A stretch of 64,000 nucleotides of DNA from Aselliscus stoliczkanus (taxonomy: Eukaryota; Chordata; Mammalia; Chiroptera; Hipposideridae). The translations under genes and the position numbers were made by a program. The notes beneath the pieces were generated by a model. It searched no databases and was not told the origin of the DNA. It worked only from the letters and a program-made list of their open reading frames with translations. Positions 46,380-58,159 of this stretch are shown here, piece after piece. How positions within the stretch are numbered: position 1 is the first letter of the stretch; each line of letters opens with the position of its first letter. Where the stretch lies: the NCBI GenBank assembly GCA_033961575.1, contig CM066732.1, forward strand, positions 99,997,187 through 100,061,186, written 5' to 3'.

Positions 46380-49080
46380 TTTCAGTCTTTTCTGCCTTCT
46401 CTAAATTTAACTGGGAATTTTGTATGATTCCATCTTCTCTTCTCTGAGCGTATCAGTCATATTCCTCTTTTAAATATTTTTCTTTCTTATTACAGTTTGA
46501 AGTATATAGTTACAACAAATCCAAGTCCACTTCAAATAACATTATACCACTTCTAGGGAAGTGTAGGTACCTTAACCAGAGTAGTACTTCCAATTCTTTT
46601 CTCTTCCTTATTACATTGTTGTTATTCATTTTATTCATCCACAATCTAAAATCACCAGATGCATTGCTACTATTGTCATTTTAAACAAACGTTTAAACGT
46701 TGTCATTTTAAATAAACGTTTAAACTGTTCAAACGTTGGATCAATTGCTAGTAAGAAAAATAGAACTTTTGATTTCACCTTCATTGCTTCACTAAAACTC
46801 TTCCTTTCTTTATGTAGATCTTAGTTTCTGACCTTTGTCACTTTACTTTTAAGAGCTTCCTTTAACATTTCTTGCAATGCAGGTTTACTAGGGACAAATT
46901 TGTTCAAATTTTTGTTTGTCTGAGAAAATATTTCTGTTCTACTTTGGAAGGGTAATTTTACTGGATACAGAATTATTAGTTAGTATTTTTTTCTTCCAAA
47001 AGTAAATATTTCACTCTATTCTCTTGATGATTGCAAGGTTTCTGAAAAGTTCAACGCAATTATTGTCCTTATTCCTCTACAAGTAGGGTTTTTGTTTTTG
47101 TTTTCCTTCTGGCTTTCTTCAACATTTTCTCTTTGGCTTTAATTCGTGTGGTTTAAATATGATATTCCTAGGTGTGGTTTTAGTATTTTTCCTGCCAGGT
47201 ATTCTCTTAGCTTCCTGGATCTGTACTTTCAAGTATGAAACTAATCTTGGAAAATTAGCTGTTATTATTACCTCAAATATTTCTTCTATTCCTTTCTCTC
47301 CTTTTTCTCCTTGTGGCATTCCCATTTTGTTTTTATTACACCTTTTGTAATTGTCCCACAGTTCTTGGATATTTTGTTCAATATTTAATTTTTTCGTTCT
47401 TCTTTTTTTTTTCCTCTTTTTGCTTTTCAGTTTGGAAAATTTTGATTGATATATCTCCAAGCTCATGATTCTTTTCTTATCTGTGTCTAGTCTAGTGATG
47501 GTCCCATCAAAGACATTCATCATTTGTGTTACAATATTTTTGATTTCTAGCATTTTCCTTTGATTATTGGAATTTCCATTCATCTGATTACATTATGCAT
47601 CTACTTGTGTATGTTGCCCCTTTTTTCCATTAGAGCCTTTATCATATCAATCATAGTTATTTTAATACCCTGGTTTAATAATTTCAAATTCTCTGCCATG
47701 TCCGAGTTTGGTCTTTGTATGATTATGCATTGTGATGTTTCTTTGTCTTTTCAGATGGTATTGTTTATTGTTGTTGCCTTTTAGCATGCCTTGTAATTTT
47801 TCATTGAAATCCAGACAAGATGTACTGGGCAAAAGAAACAAGGTAGATAGGCCGTTAGTGTAAAGTTTATGTTTATCAGGCTAGGAATCAAGCTGTGTTT
47901 ACTGTTCACTGAAGTTGTGGCAGGCTGAAATTGCCTTCAATATTTGGTTTTGGTCTCCCCTGCTGACATTGGGTTTCAGTAGACTCCTTAAATAGCATAT
48001 TAGGCTTGTAGTTCTTTTACCTATAATCCTCTTATCAAGCATTTTTTTTCTAGCACTTCTTTTTGATGTTTTTCATAAAATTTCCATCTCTCTCTTTATA
48101 TTACCAACTTGTTCTTGCATATTATCTATGTTTTAATTACTGCCCATAACAAATATGTTATAGTTTTAAAAATTCCGGTGTTATAATTACAATATATTTG
48201 TCTTATCTGAGTCTGGTTCTGATATTTGCTTTGCTTTTCAGATGTTTGCTGATTCTGTTATTTTGACATTCTGATGTTATCTTGCCTCGGTATGTTTATT
48301 ATTTTGTTGTTGTTGTTGAAAGCTGAACATGTTGTATTTGGTAATAGGAACTGAGTTAAATAGGCCTTCAGTATGAGGATTTATGTTAATCTGGTAAGAA
48401 ACTGGTTGTGTTTATTGATTACAATTGTAAGTGCTAGGGGACTCAAATTTCTCTTGGGCCTTGTTTTTGTATCCACTTTTGCAGGTGTCTCTCTTTTGGT
48501 AAAGCTTTTCCCCTTAAATGAGGCAGCAAAGCTGCAAGGGGCTGACATTGGAGAAGTGTACTTCCTCTAGGTGGGATAAATCTCTGATAAAGTATTTTCC
48601 CCTGGAGAGTGGGCCTTTGTATGGAGAACACTGTGCGAACATTTCACAGTGATTACTCTTCCCCTTACCCTGTCACAGCCAGAAGGAAATCTCTCTAAGA
48701 TCTTTACTGTGAGAATTTCATAAGGGTTCTAAAGTTAAAGCCACAAATGTATGGGCACCCCTGAGGTCAGCAGCCCCCATCAATTTCTAACTCCCATGGA
48801 ATTCACCCTCAGCCTTCAGCAACTTGTGAAAGTAACCATCTAAATGTTCATGCCAGTTTGTGACTCCAGTGGTTTCTGCTCCAGGAAAGCAGGTCTTAGT
48901 GGTGACTCTGGATTTGCCTGTCCTGTCAGGTTTCAGCGTGAGGTTTTGTCCCACATCCTATCTTTTTGATGGGTCAAAAAAGTGCTTGATGTTCAGTTTG
49001 CTCAGTTTTTAATTATTATAATGAGATGAGTGACAGCTTCCAAGCTCTACCTATTGGAGCTGAAACTGGAAATTCATATT
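46380..49080 (-). mobile_element. HAL1-like (half-L1) element, antisense
   Basis: Minus-strand order 5' region (49080-47600), ORF1 (47583-46850), 3' region (46840-46380: 'ataacattataccacttc', 'tttcttgcaatgcaggttta'). No ORF2 between ORF1 and 3' region. The 5' part contains two paralogous blocks, at about 47785-47925 and 48280-48430 (shared 'aaataggccttcagtatgag'-like text). Confidence 0.7.
47119..47583 (-). pseudogene. L1/HAL1 ORF1p fragment
   Basis: A 154-codon open frame within the HAL1-like element. The N-terminal half is a charged Lys/Glu-rich stretch compatible with the ORF1p coiled coil. Residues about 70-125 carry IQELWDNYKRC, GIEEIFEVIITANFPRL and VQIQEAKRIP, the hallmark order of the ORF1p RNA-recognition domain. 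ORF1p is the RNA-binding chaperone that coats L1 RNA in the cytoplasm. The frame ends before the C-terminal domain, so function is unlikely. Confidence 0.8.
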
Positions 49081-49452
49081 TGATTTTGTATTATACCTTC
49101 CAGTTTTCAAATAGTGAGATCTTCTATTCTAAAGCTACCTCCTCTTTTTCAGGTAATGACAGAACTGAGGGCTAAATAAGAGGAAGCATCTTCTACAAAA
49201 TCCTATAGCCAATTCAAGCGTTCTGGATCTGAGTAATTTTCTTGTCCTCCCTCATCACTTACTGCCTTATTTGTCTTCCCATTAATAACAACAGGGTTTT
49301 GTTTTTTGTCTGGTTGTTGTTACTTAATGAGGTCTGCAAATAATTGTCAGTACTAATCTAGAGAACATATATAAACCTATTTGTCTAGCAATCTGCATAT
49401 TGGCCTACAATTTGCTCAACAGCTCAAAGTCTTTGTTCACTTTAATTCCATT
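49081..49452. other. Unannotated sequence
   Basis: No recognised feature. Confidence 0.35.
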
Positions 49453-49469
49453 TTATTCAATTCTTTTTT

Positions 49470-49865
49470 TTTTAAGTTTTTTTTTAAAAGATTTTATTGG
49501 GGAACTGGGTGAGGGGAACAGCGTTGGGGAACCAGGGAAGGGGAACAGAGAAGTTGTTGTCCTTTAGTTCTTCTGTTTAGTTGTGGAAGACATTGCTTTA
49601 CTGGTCCATGTTGGTGTCATCATTGCGCTCTTCTCGGGTGAGGCAGATCAGCTGTCGGCCACTCACTGTAGCCTATGGCAGCCCACTGCAGCAGGGGCTG
49701 CAGCTATGCCGTCCCTGAGGACTCACAGCAGCCCTGCTCCAGGTGGAGCTGTTGTTTACCATCTTAGCTGTAGAGGGCAGTGTCACTGGCCCTCATATGT
49801 GGATCCAAACCGGGGTCTCTGGCATCCTAAGCCAGCTCTTAACCAACGCGCCACTCGGCCAGCCC
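49470..49865 (-). mobile_element. tRNA-derived SINE, long form, antisense, array contracted
   Basis: The reverse complement reads head, ACTGCCCTCTACAGC, long body and A-rich tail. Perfect 17-bp duplication ttattcaattctttttt at 49453-49469 and 49866-49882. Only one unit of the internal 20-bp array remains, about 60-70 bp shorter than the copies at 13755 and 28411. Confidence 0.96.
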
Positions 49866-49882
49866 TTATTCAATTCTTTTTT

Positions 49883-50522
49883 AAATAAAATTTTAAGAAA
49901 CTAATGACATAATGTTTGCTGTTATTGCATTTATATCTTCCACCCCAAAGCTTTTGGCAGTTCCTTAGCACACAGGCTGTAGGAATCTCAAAAGTCCACA
50001 AAAATTAGGTAATTTAATTTCAATAATTTCACAGTCTGAAAATCTGCATATTTATATTCTTTTGAGCTGTCCTTTAATTCTCTAAGATTTCTGTTATGTC
50101 TGAGAATCCAGACCTTTTCTAATCACACTTGGTATAGTACCAGGTTAGACCCAGTTTTAGCTTATATTTTTTCAGCCTCTGGACTTAGCATTAGAGATAA
50201 TCACAATTATGGATTTGAAATTATTAGAGGTGAGATTCTGAACATTGTAAAATAAAATTCTTCCCAATAAATTCATAAATTCTCCAAACGTCTGGGTGCT
50301 AATTCACCTTTCTTGAATAAAGTAATATTGTTCTTAAATCATAGAAACATGTCTGCCATATTTCTTCCTACTTAGACTAGGACCTTCAAGTTATGCATTA
50401 ATTTGGAATGCAGACAAGGCAAATGCAAGGAAAAAAAAAAGCAAAAGGTTTTAAAAATCACTTTTATTACAGTGCTTGAAACTTTCATTTGAAAGTTACC
50501 TGTTTCAGTAGAGTTGTCAGTA
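49883..50522. other. Unannotated sequence
   Basis: No recognised feature. Confidence 0.35.
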
Positions 50523-50538
50523 TCATTTTAATATTTTA

Positions 50539-50657
50539 AACGAAGTATTTTTTCTTTTATTTTGAGGGCAGTGTCATTGGCCCTCATATGTGGGTCCCGA
50601 ACCGGGGCCGCTGGCTTCCCAAGCCAATGCTTAACCACCGCGCCACTTGGCCGGCCC
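50539..50657 (-). mobile_element. tRNA-derived SINE, short form (AAG type), antisense
   Basis: The reverse complement gives GGGCCGGCCAAGTGGCGCGG, loop GGGAAGCC, GGTTCGGGACC and TGCCCTC with a degraded A-rich tail. Duplication tcattttRatatttta (one mismatch) at 50523-50538 and 50658-50673. Confidence 0.93.
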
Positions 50658-50673
50658 TCATTTTGATATTTTA

Positions 50674-51699
50674 ATATCATCGGGTTTTTTTTTTTATATT
50701 CTACAAATTGTCTTGAACCCATATTAAAATATTTTTAAACATGTTAAAATTCATGTGTTAAAGGTACAATAAAACATGATTAAGTTAGATATTTCATCTT
50801 AACCAATAGGCTATTTAAAGGAGCTTATTAAGTGAACAAAGATCTAAAACTTGGAGACCTGTTCTCCATGTTTTCCTATATCTCATCTCTCATCAGATAT
50901 GCTTGTGGATTCAACCAATCATACCCCAAGACTACCAAACCTTAAAATGAAGGACAGAAGAATCTACTAATGAGGAAACTATCGTTTTATGAATGACTTA
51001 CTAACACCTTTGCTTTGTTGCTCTTACACTGTGTTTATTATTTAGACCTTCCCCTAATTTTCTAATTATTTGGTTTGTGTTTCTGTTTATTTTGGCTTGA
51101 TTTGTGTTTGTCCCTGGAACCTTTTCTTAAACTCCAACATCAAACTTCTAACCAGGGGGCTGTTCCCTACCTTTTGGCATGGATTTCCAATTCTTGCCTA
51201 AAGTAATTTTCATGGCCTTGAACTGACATCAGCGCTATATGCTGTCTTTTTATGATAGCTTTCCTAGACGTTCTCTGAAATAGCTGAGCTTTTGATATCC
51301 TTATTGGACTGTAAATCTGATTCTGTACTAGGACTTATTTGCCTTGATATGTTTCTCTAAGTCCACACTAGTGGAGGGAATTTGTCATAGTGACACTACA
51401 TTGGTGGGCATAAGTTGTTTCCTCCACAATTTACCTTCAAAGAATTTTTATTTTTAACATGCCATCAGAAAAAATAAAAGGAAGAACAGATAAGAAGAAG
51501 CAAAAGAAGATTACATAATTGCTATCAATCAAAACTTAATGTTTGTTTGCTGATTTGTACAAAGTAATATCGCTAAATGGGAACTTTGATGCTTGGGTCA
51601 ATCTAGTGCACTCTGGCTCCTTTTTCTGAGCATCAAAACACACCCATTACAAAGGAAAGAGGAAGTATATCAAGCATGTAAAGAACACAAAAACATATG
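50674..51699. other. Unannotated sequence
   Basis: No recognised feature. Confidence 0.35.
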
Positions 51700-51800
51700 C
51701 AGTCCAGACTGGACTCAAATCTTGGACTTGCCTCTTCCTAGCTATATGACCTTGGACAAATTCCTTAAATTTTCTGTGGGAGTAAAAGTGTATGATACTT
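51700..51800 (+). mobile_element. MIR-class SINE
   Basis: 'ctggactcaaatcttggac', 'ctagctatatgaccttggac' and 'aaattccttaaattttct' follow MIR order. Confidence 0.75.
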
Positions 51801-52333
51801 AACACATATGTTTATAATTCAAATTAAATGTAATAATGTATGTAACATGGTTAGTAAGTATTCAATTAATGATATGTAATACTGTGCATTTATTATAATA
51901 AACCAATTATTGTCTATATTACATGAACCCAGAAGCTCAGAATGAACAGCACAATCTATAACAGTGAAATCAACAATTCAGCATGAGTAATGGTGCTTCA
52001 TTCTGTAGATGACCCCCATGAAGATACACTACTTAATGTTCCATTTGCCATATCCCCATATAGCAACATTTTGAGGCAATGTGAAATAATTTTTTAATGG
52101 CTAATATGTGGGATTGACTAATTTATTTTTCATCAGGGAATGATGAGTTTCACTGAGGTAAAATTTCTAAATAAAGAAGCAAGTTACAAAACAAAATAGT
52201 CAATTCATTTGATCACCCAGGGCCAAACGTTAGAATATTATTTATTGCATGGGGCAGAAACACTCTAGTAAACATTTTTGGATAGTTATTCAGCAAATAC
52301 TCCTCAACTATTTGATGCCAAAAAAAAAAAAAA
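51801..52333. other. Unannotated sequence
   Basis: No recognised feature; ends in an A-run at 52321-52333. Confidence 0.35.
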
Positions 52334-53270
52334 TAGCCAGAAATAAATTTAACCAAGGCAGTGAAAGACCTGTACACTGAAAACTATGAGAAGTTGATGA
52401 AAGAAACTGAAGATGACACAAATAAATGAAAATATATATTCCATGCTTATGAATATCTTGAGCATGAACAACACTGAAAGGATTAATGTTGTTAAAATGT
52501 ATATATTACCCAAAACTATGTATAGATTCAATGCAATCCTTATCAAGACACCTATGGCATTTTTCACAGAAATAGAACAAAGAATCCTGAATTTTTTTTT
52601 TTTTTTTTTTGAGGGCAGTGTCACTAGCCATCATATGTGGGATCCAAACCAGGGCCGCTGGCTTCCCAAGCCAGCTCTTAACCACCGCGCCACTCGGCCG
52701 GCCCAATCCTGAAATTTATATGGAGCCACAAAGGAACCCAAACAACCAAAGCAATCCTGAGAAAGAAGAACAAAGCTGGAGGCATATAGTAATCAAAACA
52801 GTATGGTATTGACATGAAAACAGACACAGAGATCAATGGAACAGAAGAGAGAACCCAGAAATAAACTCATGCGTATATGGTCATGAAAAAGAAGCCAAAA
52901 ATATACAATGGGAAAAGAACAGTCTCTTCAATAAACGGTGTTAGGAAAACTAGACAACCACATGCAAAAGAATGGAACTGGACCACTACGCTAAAACATA
53001 AACAAAAATCAACTCAAAATATAGTAAAGACTTGAACATAAGACATAAAACTCCTAGAAGAAAACAGGTGGTTAACTCCTTGACATTGGTTTTGGCAATG
53101 ATTGTTTTTGGATTTGACACCAAAAGCTAAGGCAACAAAAGCAAAAAATAAACAAGTGGAGCTATGTAACATCCAAAAAGTTTCTGCACGGCAAAGGAAA
53201 CTATCAACAGAATGAAAAGACACAACACAGAGTACTACTGTAATTAGTAAGTAAATGAAACCAACTACTC
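52334..53270 (+). mobile_element. L1 ORF2 fragment, sense, with nested SINE
   Basis: 'gaaagacctgtacactgaaa', 'tcaatgcaatccttatcaag', 'agaaagaagaacaaagctgg' and 'caaaagctaaggcaacaaaa' are in L1 ORF2 order. Interrupted at 52592 by a SINE. No full frame. Confidence 0.9.
52592..52704 (-). mobile_element. tRNA-derived SINE, short form (AAG type), inside L1
   Basis: T-run of about 18, then reverse-complement SINE ending CGCGCCACTCGGCCGGCCC. Duplication aatcctgaa at 52583-52591 and 52705-52713, plus a TTT extension; removing one copy restores the L1 text. Confidence 0.95.
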
Positions 53271-53280
53271 TCATACACTG

Positions 53281-53945
53281 TATACAAAAATAACTTCAAA
53301 ATGGTTAAATAAATATAAGACTGGAATACAAAAATAACTTCAAAATAGTTAAATATTTAAATATAAGACTGGAAACCACAGAACCAGAAGAAAATATAGA
53401 TAGTAAACACTCTGACACTGATGATAGTAACATCATTCTGAATACAGCCCCTTGAAGCAAGGGAAACAAAAGAAAAAATAAACAAATTGAGTTTCCTAAA
53501 ACTAAAAAGCTTCCACAGAGAAAGTATCAACAAAACAAAAAGACAACCCATTAAATGGGAGTAGATATTCTTAAATTATACATCTGATAAAGGGTTAATA
53601 TTATATATACATATATATTATATATATGGAATATTACTCAGCAATAGAAAAGAATGAAATCTTGGCATTTGCAAGAACATGGATGGACCTAGAGGGTATT
53701 ATGCTAAATGAAATAAGTCAGACAGAGAAAGATAAATACTATATAACTTCACTTATATGTGGAATCTAAAAAAACAAACAAACAAATCAAAACAAACACA
53801 GATTCATAGAAACAGGGAACAAACTGATGTTTGCCAGAGGGTTGGGGGGAATGAGTGCAAAATTTGAAAAGGAATTAAAAGTATAGTGCTTTTCTCATAA
53901 ACATATTGGCACTTATTAGCAGAGAGTTCATTGATGTCAAAAAAA
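53281..53945 (+). mobile_element. Second L1 ORF2/3' fragment, sense
   Basis: Repeats ORF2 positions already covered by the previous fragment ('cttgaagcaagggaaacaaa' corresponds to 53128-53150), then goes to 'ggaatattactcagcaatag' and the 3' UTR. It is therefore a separate L1 copy. It starts with a tandem duplication at 53283-53374. Confidence 0.82.
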
Positions 53946-53949
53946 CAAA

Positions 53950-54550
53950 TAGAGAACTGGTGATATGGGTCATATTTTTTAAAAATGACAAGGCAACCTA
54001 CACAATAAGAGAAAATATTGGCAAATCTATATTTGATGAGTTCATATGTTAATATCCAAAATATATAAAGAACTCATACAATTCAATAGCAAAAATATAA
54101 ACATTCTGATTAAAAAGTGAGCAAAGAACCCGAATAGACATTTTTCCAAAGAAGATATACAGATGGCCAACAAGTACATGCAAGATATTCAAAATCACTA
54201 AACATGAGGAAATGCAAATCAAAACCATAATGAGATATTACCTCACACTTGGTAGAATGGCTGCCATTAAGACAAAAGATAACACACGTTGGCAAGGATC
54301 TGAGGAAAAGGGAACCCTTGTGCAGTGTTGGTGTGGAATTATTCTAGTTCAGTCACTATGGAGAACAGTGTGGAAGTTCTTACAAAAATTAAAATTAGAA
54401 CTACCATATGATCCAGCAAGTCCACTTCTGAGTACTCATCTGAAGAAAATGAAATCACTAACTGGAAAAGATGTATGCACCCCTATGCTCATTGCAGGAT
54501 TATTTATAATAGTCAAGACATGTAAGCAACCTAAGTGTTCCTCCATTTTT

Positions 54551-54611
<61 letters not shown>

Positions 54612-55113
54612 TCACCCATAAAGAAGGAAATCTTGGTATTTCTGACAACATAGATGGAACTTAAGGGCATTATACTAAGTAAAATTAGTCAGACAGAGAA
54701 AAACAAACACAGTCTTCACATATATTGGAATCTTAAAAAAAAAAAAAAAGTTGCTCGTAGATACTGAGAACAGCAGATTGGTGCTTGCCAAAAGCCAGGG
54801 GTAAGAGGAGGTGCAATGGTGAAGGGGATCAAAAGATACAAACTTCCAGTTATAAAATAAATAAGTTATGGGGATATAATTTACAGCATGGTGACTATAG
54901 CTAATAATACTGAGTTGTATATTTAAAATTTGCTGACAGTAGATCTTAGAAGTCTTCATCACAAGAAAAACATTTTTTGACATGCCTAGTGATAGATGTT
55001 AATTAGATTTACTACGGGGATCATTTTGCAATATATACAAATATTGAGTAATTATGTTATACACCTGAAACTAATGTAATTTTTATATGTCAATGATATC
55101 TCAATAAAAATAA
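53950..55113 (+). mobile_element. Third L1 fragment, sense, with complete 3' end
   Basis: 'aatagacatttttccaaaga', 'atatacagatggccaacaag', 'ctaccatatgatccagcaag' and a 3' end 'ttatacacctgaaactaatg ... tcaataaaaataaaag'. A (GT)n array at 54555-54600 replaces part of ORF2. Confidence 0.9.
54555..54611 (+). repeat. (GT)n microsatellite within L1
   Basis: T-run, then about 23 GT units and TATG units; lies inside the L1 ORF2 region. Confidence 0.97.
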
Positions 55114-55988
55114 AAGAGCTTGAAGCAACATTCAATGAAGTGATTCCAAAATTATAACAGAAACATTTGTTTAGTTCCAGACACAAATTTAAGTATGGCA
55201 AAGGAAAACATGGAGGAGTATCCTGGACTAAATGCAATCCAACTTTCAGAGGTTTTGAGTTTTAAGTGGTGCCACTATACTTTCTTAATTATGCCCAAAT
55301 GTACAAAAATGTCACACTTTTTCTTCCCCTCCTTCCAATATTCTCTGTCTCCTTTACCCATTCTTTCACCTGCTGTCTTTGTAGATTGGCAACTTTCAGG
55401 AGATCTAGTGACATTCTTAAATCATTACTTGCTCTTATTCTTAATGCTTTCTGGCATCTGCCATATTAGATTACATAAGAATGGAAGAAATATTTCCCTG
55501 AGCAGTTTAAAAATCTATCCTAAGTATATGATCATGTATTTTATTTTACTATTTTGCTGTATTTTTTTGTGCCACGGCTGTGGATTCATCTATATGACAT
55601 CTCAAAATTGCAGCCAATTTTCTTGTATTACTGTTTAATTTACAAGTCTTGTGGCTTTTGTTTTTGATGTTCTTACACTTCTGTAATCTTGTGTTTTGGG
55701 TGATTCTGTCCATTTCTGCAATTTCCATCATTGATCCCTTTGAAGAATGTATTGTTTCTAGTTACATAATGGTACTTGAAATGAGAAAGTATAATTGGAT
55801 TTTACCAAAGAATACAAAAAGGACTTACTGCTGCCTTCCCTAACTGGTTAAATGATACATGTGTTTCAGAAAACACTCTGATCCTAAACTGAGTAATTAA
55901 CTCAAACTATCCTTTAACCTGGTTTCTCTATAAAGTGGAAAGAACATGATCACAGCCAGACATGGGTTTGATTTAAATTTCATGCCTT
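55114..55988. other. Unannotated sequence
   Basis: Contains a 147-codon plus-strand frame (55195-55638), hydrophobic and T-rich, with no recognisable domain or splice context; treated as chance. Confidence 0.35.
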
Positions 55989-56015
55989 AAAATTTCCACT
56001 TTAGGGCAGGCCGAG

Positions 56016-56026
56016 TGGCGTGGTGG
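56016..56026 (+). promoter_or_regulatory. Pol III A-box-like element of the SINE
   Basis: TGGCGTGGTGG approximates the tRNA A-box pattern (TRGYNNARNNG), differing at one position. The copies reading TGGCGCAGTGG or TGGCGCATTGG are closer matches. Confidence 0.6.
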
Positions 56027-56057
56027 TTAAGCGCTGGCTTGGGAAGCCAGCGGTCCC

Positions 56058-56068
56058 GGTTCAGGTCC
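56058..56068 (+). promoter_or_regulatory. Pol III B-box-like element of the SINE
   Basis: GGTTCAGGTCC matches the tRNA B-box (GGTTCRANNCC) except for G in place of A at position 7, a change shared by nearly all copies in the window. Confidence 0.65.
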
Positions 56069-56124
56069 CACATATGAGGGCCAGTGACACTACCCTCAAA
56101 AAAAAAAAAAAAATTCCCACTTTA

Positions 56125-57295
56125 AAGGAAGCCATCAACCATATATAAATTTTGCAAAGAAATAACCTAAAATAGCTTATCAGCTTTTAAACAATACACC
56201 AACATTCAGATTACAAAAGTGGTGATGCTGTAGATTGGAGGTGGTGGAAAGGGTATGTATAGGGGATTCCTATGTAGATAATTTTGGATACAACTGCTGA
56301 TATGCTGTTAATACCTCCCCCACCCCCAACCCAGTCCATATATACACAAACACACCGGGGAAGGGGTGGGTGTCAGTACTTGTCTTTCACTTTAAGCCTA
56401 GTGAGAGAGCTCAACAGGACCATTTAGAGTGTGATACTCCTAGGTATCCCAAGTAGTTATAAGACACACTAAATTAGTACCTGGCTCCTTCCTGCCTGGG
56501 AAATCTGTGTCATCAGGATGGGCTGGTGAGCAGCTCTGAAGATGGTGTGGAGGAGAGCTGCTGATGTGCTATGATAAACCTGCACAACCTAGAGCTGGTG
56601 CAGGCATGATGAGTTAAATGACTGGATTTCTAGAGCCTGGGGAAGCAGTAAGTGACCTTCAGAACAGAGTGCACTTGCCCAGAATTAGGAAATTATAGTT
56701 GAGAAAACATCAACACTGACTTGTGGGAGCGGCAGAAGTGATCTCCTAAGGCTCCACCGACATACCAGACCAAAACACAACTCTTGAAACATCTCCCAGC
56801 AAGAGAGTAAACAGCCAATTTACAACAGTGCCAGCCAAAAAAATAAGTCTCCTGTACCTTTTAACTCTCCTCCCCCAACTTGTTCCTTATTATATTGAAG
56901 AGGTTCAAAGTTATAGCGATATGGCAGGGAAGGAAGTGAACAAGAGGAGAGGTGAGGCTGACCACAGCCCTTTCCTTTCAGGTAACTGGCTCCAGCCAGA
57001 GCAGGTGCAAAGAAGCTTTACCTTTGATCCTGTTGGAAGCTTTGATGATTATATGGGAGTGGGTATTTTTAATTAATAAATTTTTTGTGAAACAAATTGA
57101 CATGGACTGTCTACTATCCATCTGTGACCAAAAAAATCTCATTTCTGTCTAAGTTTTTCTCCTGGTGCAATGGGAGGACTGTATCCACTAGACCTTTCCT
57201 AGCTCACTTGTACCTTTCACTTATGATTGATATATTTTACAGTATTCACTGAACTTGAATACAGATAATGCATTCATTTGACCAAAAAAAAAAAT
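56125..57295. other. Unannotated sequence
   Basis: No recognised repeat or exon; 56300-56780 is slightly GC-richer. Confidence 0.35.
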
Positions 57296-57510
57296 AAATA
57301 ATTGAGTACCTACTTTTCACAAGGCATTATGCTAAGCTATTGTTCATATATCTTTTTACTTAAGATCCAAAGAACCCGCATAAAGGTATCACCATTAGCA
57401 CCATTGTACATAATGCATTTAAGGTTTGAAAATGTTAAGGAACTTGTTAAAGTCATGGAGCTGGAAAGAAGCAAAGCTATGATTCTAATTCTTTTCTCTA
57501 TACTACTTGA
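57296..57510 (+). mobile_element. MIR-class SINE
   Basis: 'aattgagtacctacttttca', 'gcattatgctaagctattgt' and 'aaggaacttgttaaagtcat' follow MIR order from its core to near its end. Confidence 0.72.
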
Positions 57511-58159
57511 CCAGGGCATTTTTCCTATATCTCAAGCTATTAATGACCATTTTTAATGGATGTTCTGTCCAAGTGCCTGCTAACAAAGGATCGCAAGAAA
57601 AGATACAACTGTTTTCTGAATAATGACAGAATGAAAGAAGTTACTTTCACCTTATAAGCACCGGCATGGCTGGGGAAATGTTCTCTTTCAATAAATATCT
57701 ACAGGTTCTGAGTTTCCAGCTTCATGCACAGTATTTGAGTGACCAAAAAAAAAAAAGCATGAGGTTTCTGCTGTTAAGGGATTAAACTCCTTCTTAGAAA
57801 AAGATGTAAGTAAAAATATAATCAAATGTAAAAAATATTGTTAGAAACAGCATGTGATAAGGAAAAGAAAGGTCAAAGAAGCACTTTTTGGAAGGAAAGT
57901 TTCAGTAGACAGGCCCATAGAAGAAGGGTGGTTTGAGGTGCGTCTGAGAGAATGGGCAGGCTTCAGAGAGATACATCAAAAGCAGGAGGCTTTTACAGAT
58001 GAGAGGAATAAAAAAAGATACCAGATGTACGTAGGGTTTAAATTTGTGATGGTTCTGTGTTTTTCCTTTGGAATCTATTTATCCTGGGAATGGAATGATT
58101 TCACTGTAAAACATATCATTCCTTGGAGTAATTGAGATAACAGAGTAAGACACGACTTC
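57511..58159. other. Unannotated sequence
   Basis: A 93-codon plus-strand frame at 57854-58135 has no recognised domain. Confidence 0.35.

Larger units (their letters stand above)
56004..56109 (+). mobile_element. tRNA-derived SINE, short form (AAG type)
   Basis: GGGCAGGCCGAGTGGCG head, loop GCTTGGGAAGC with a perfect stem, ACTACCCTC and a long A-tail. Duplication aaaattYccacttta (one mismatch) at 55989-56003 and 56110-56124. Confidence 0.96.

Noticed and set aside
55195..55638. 147-codon plus-strand frame with hydrophobic segments
   Set aside because: T-rich codons produce hydrophobic residues by chance; no family motif, signal for splicing or upstream promoter could be supported.
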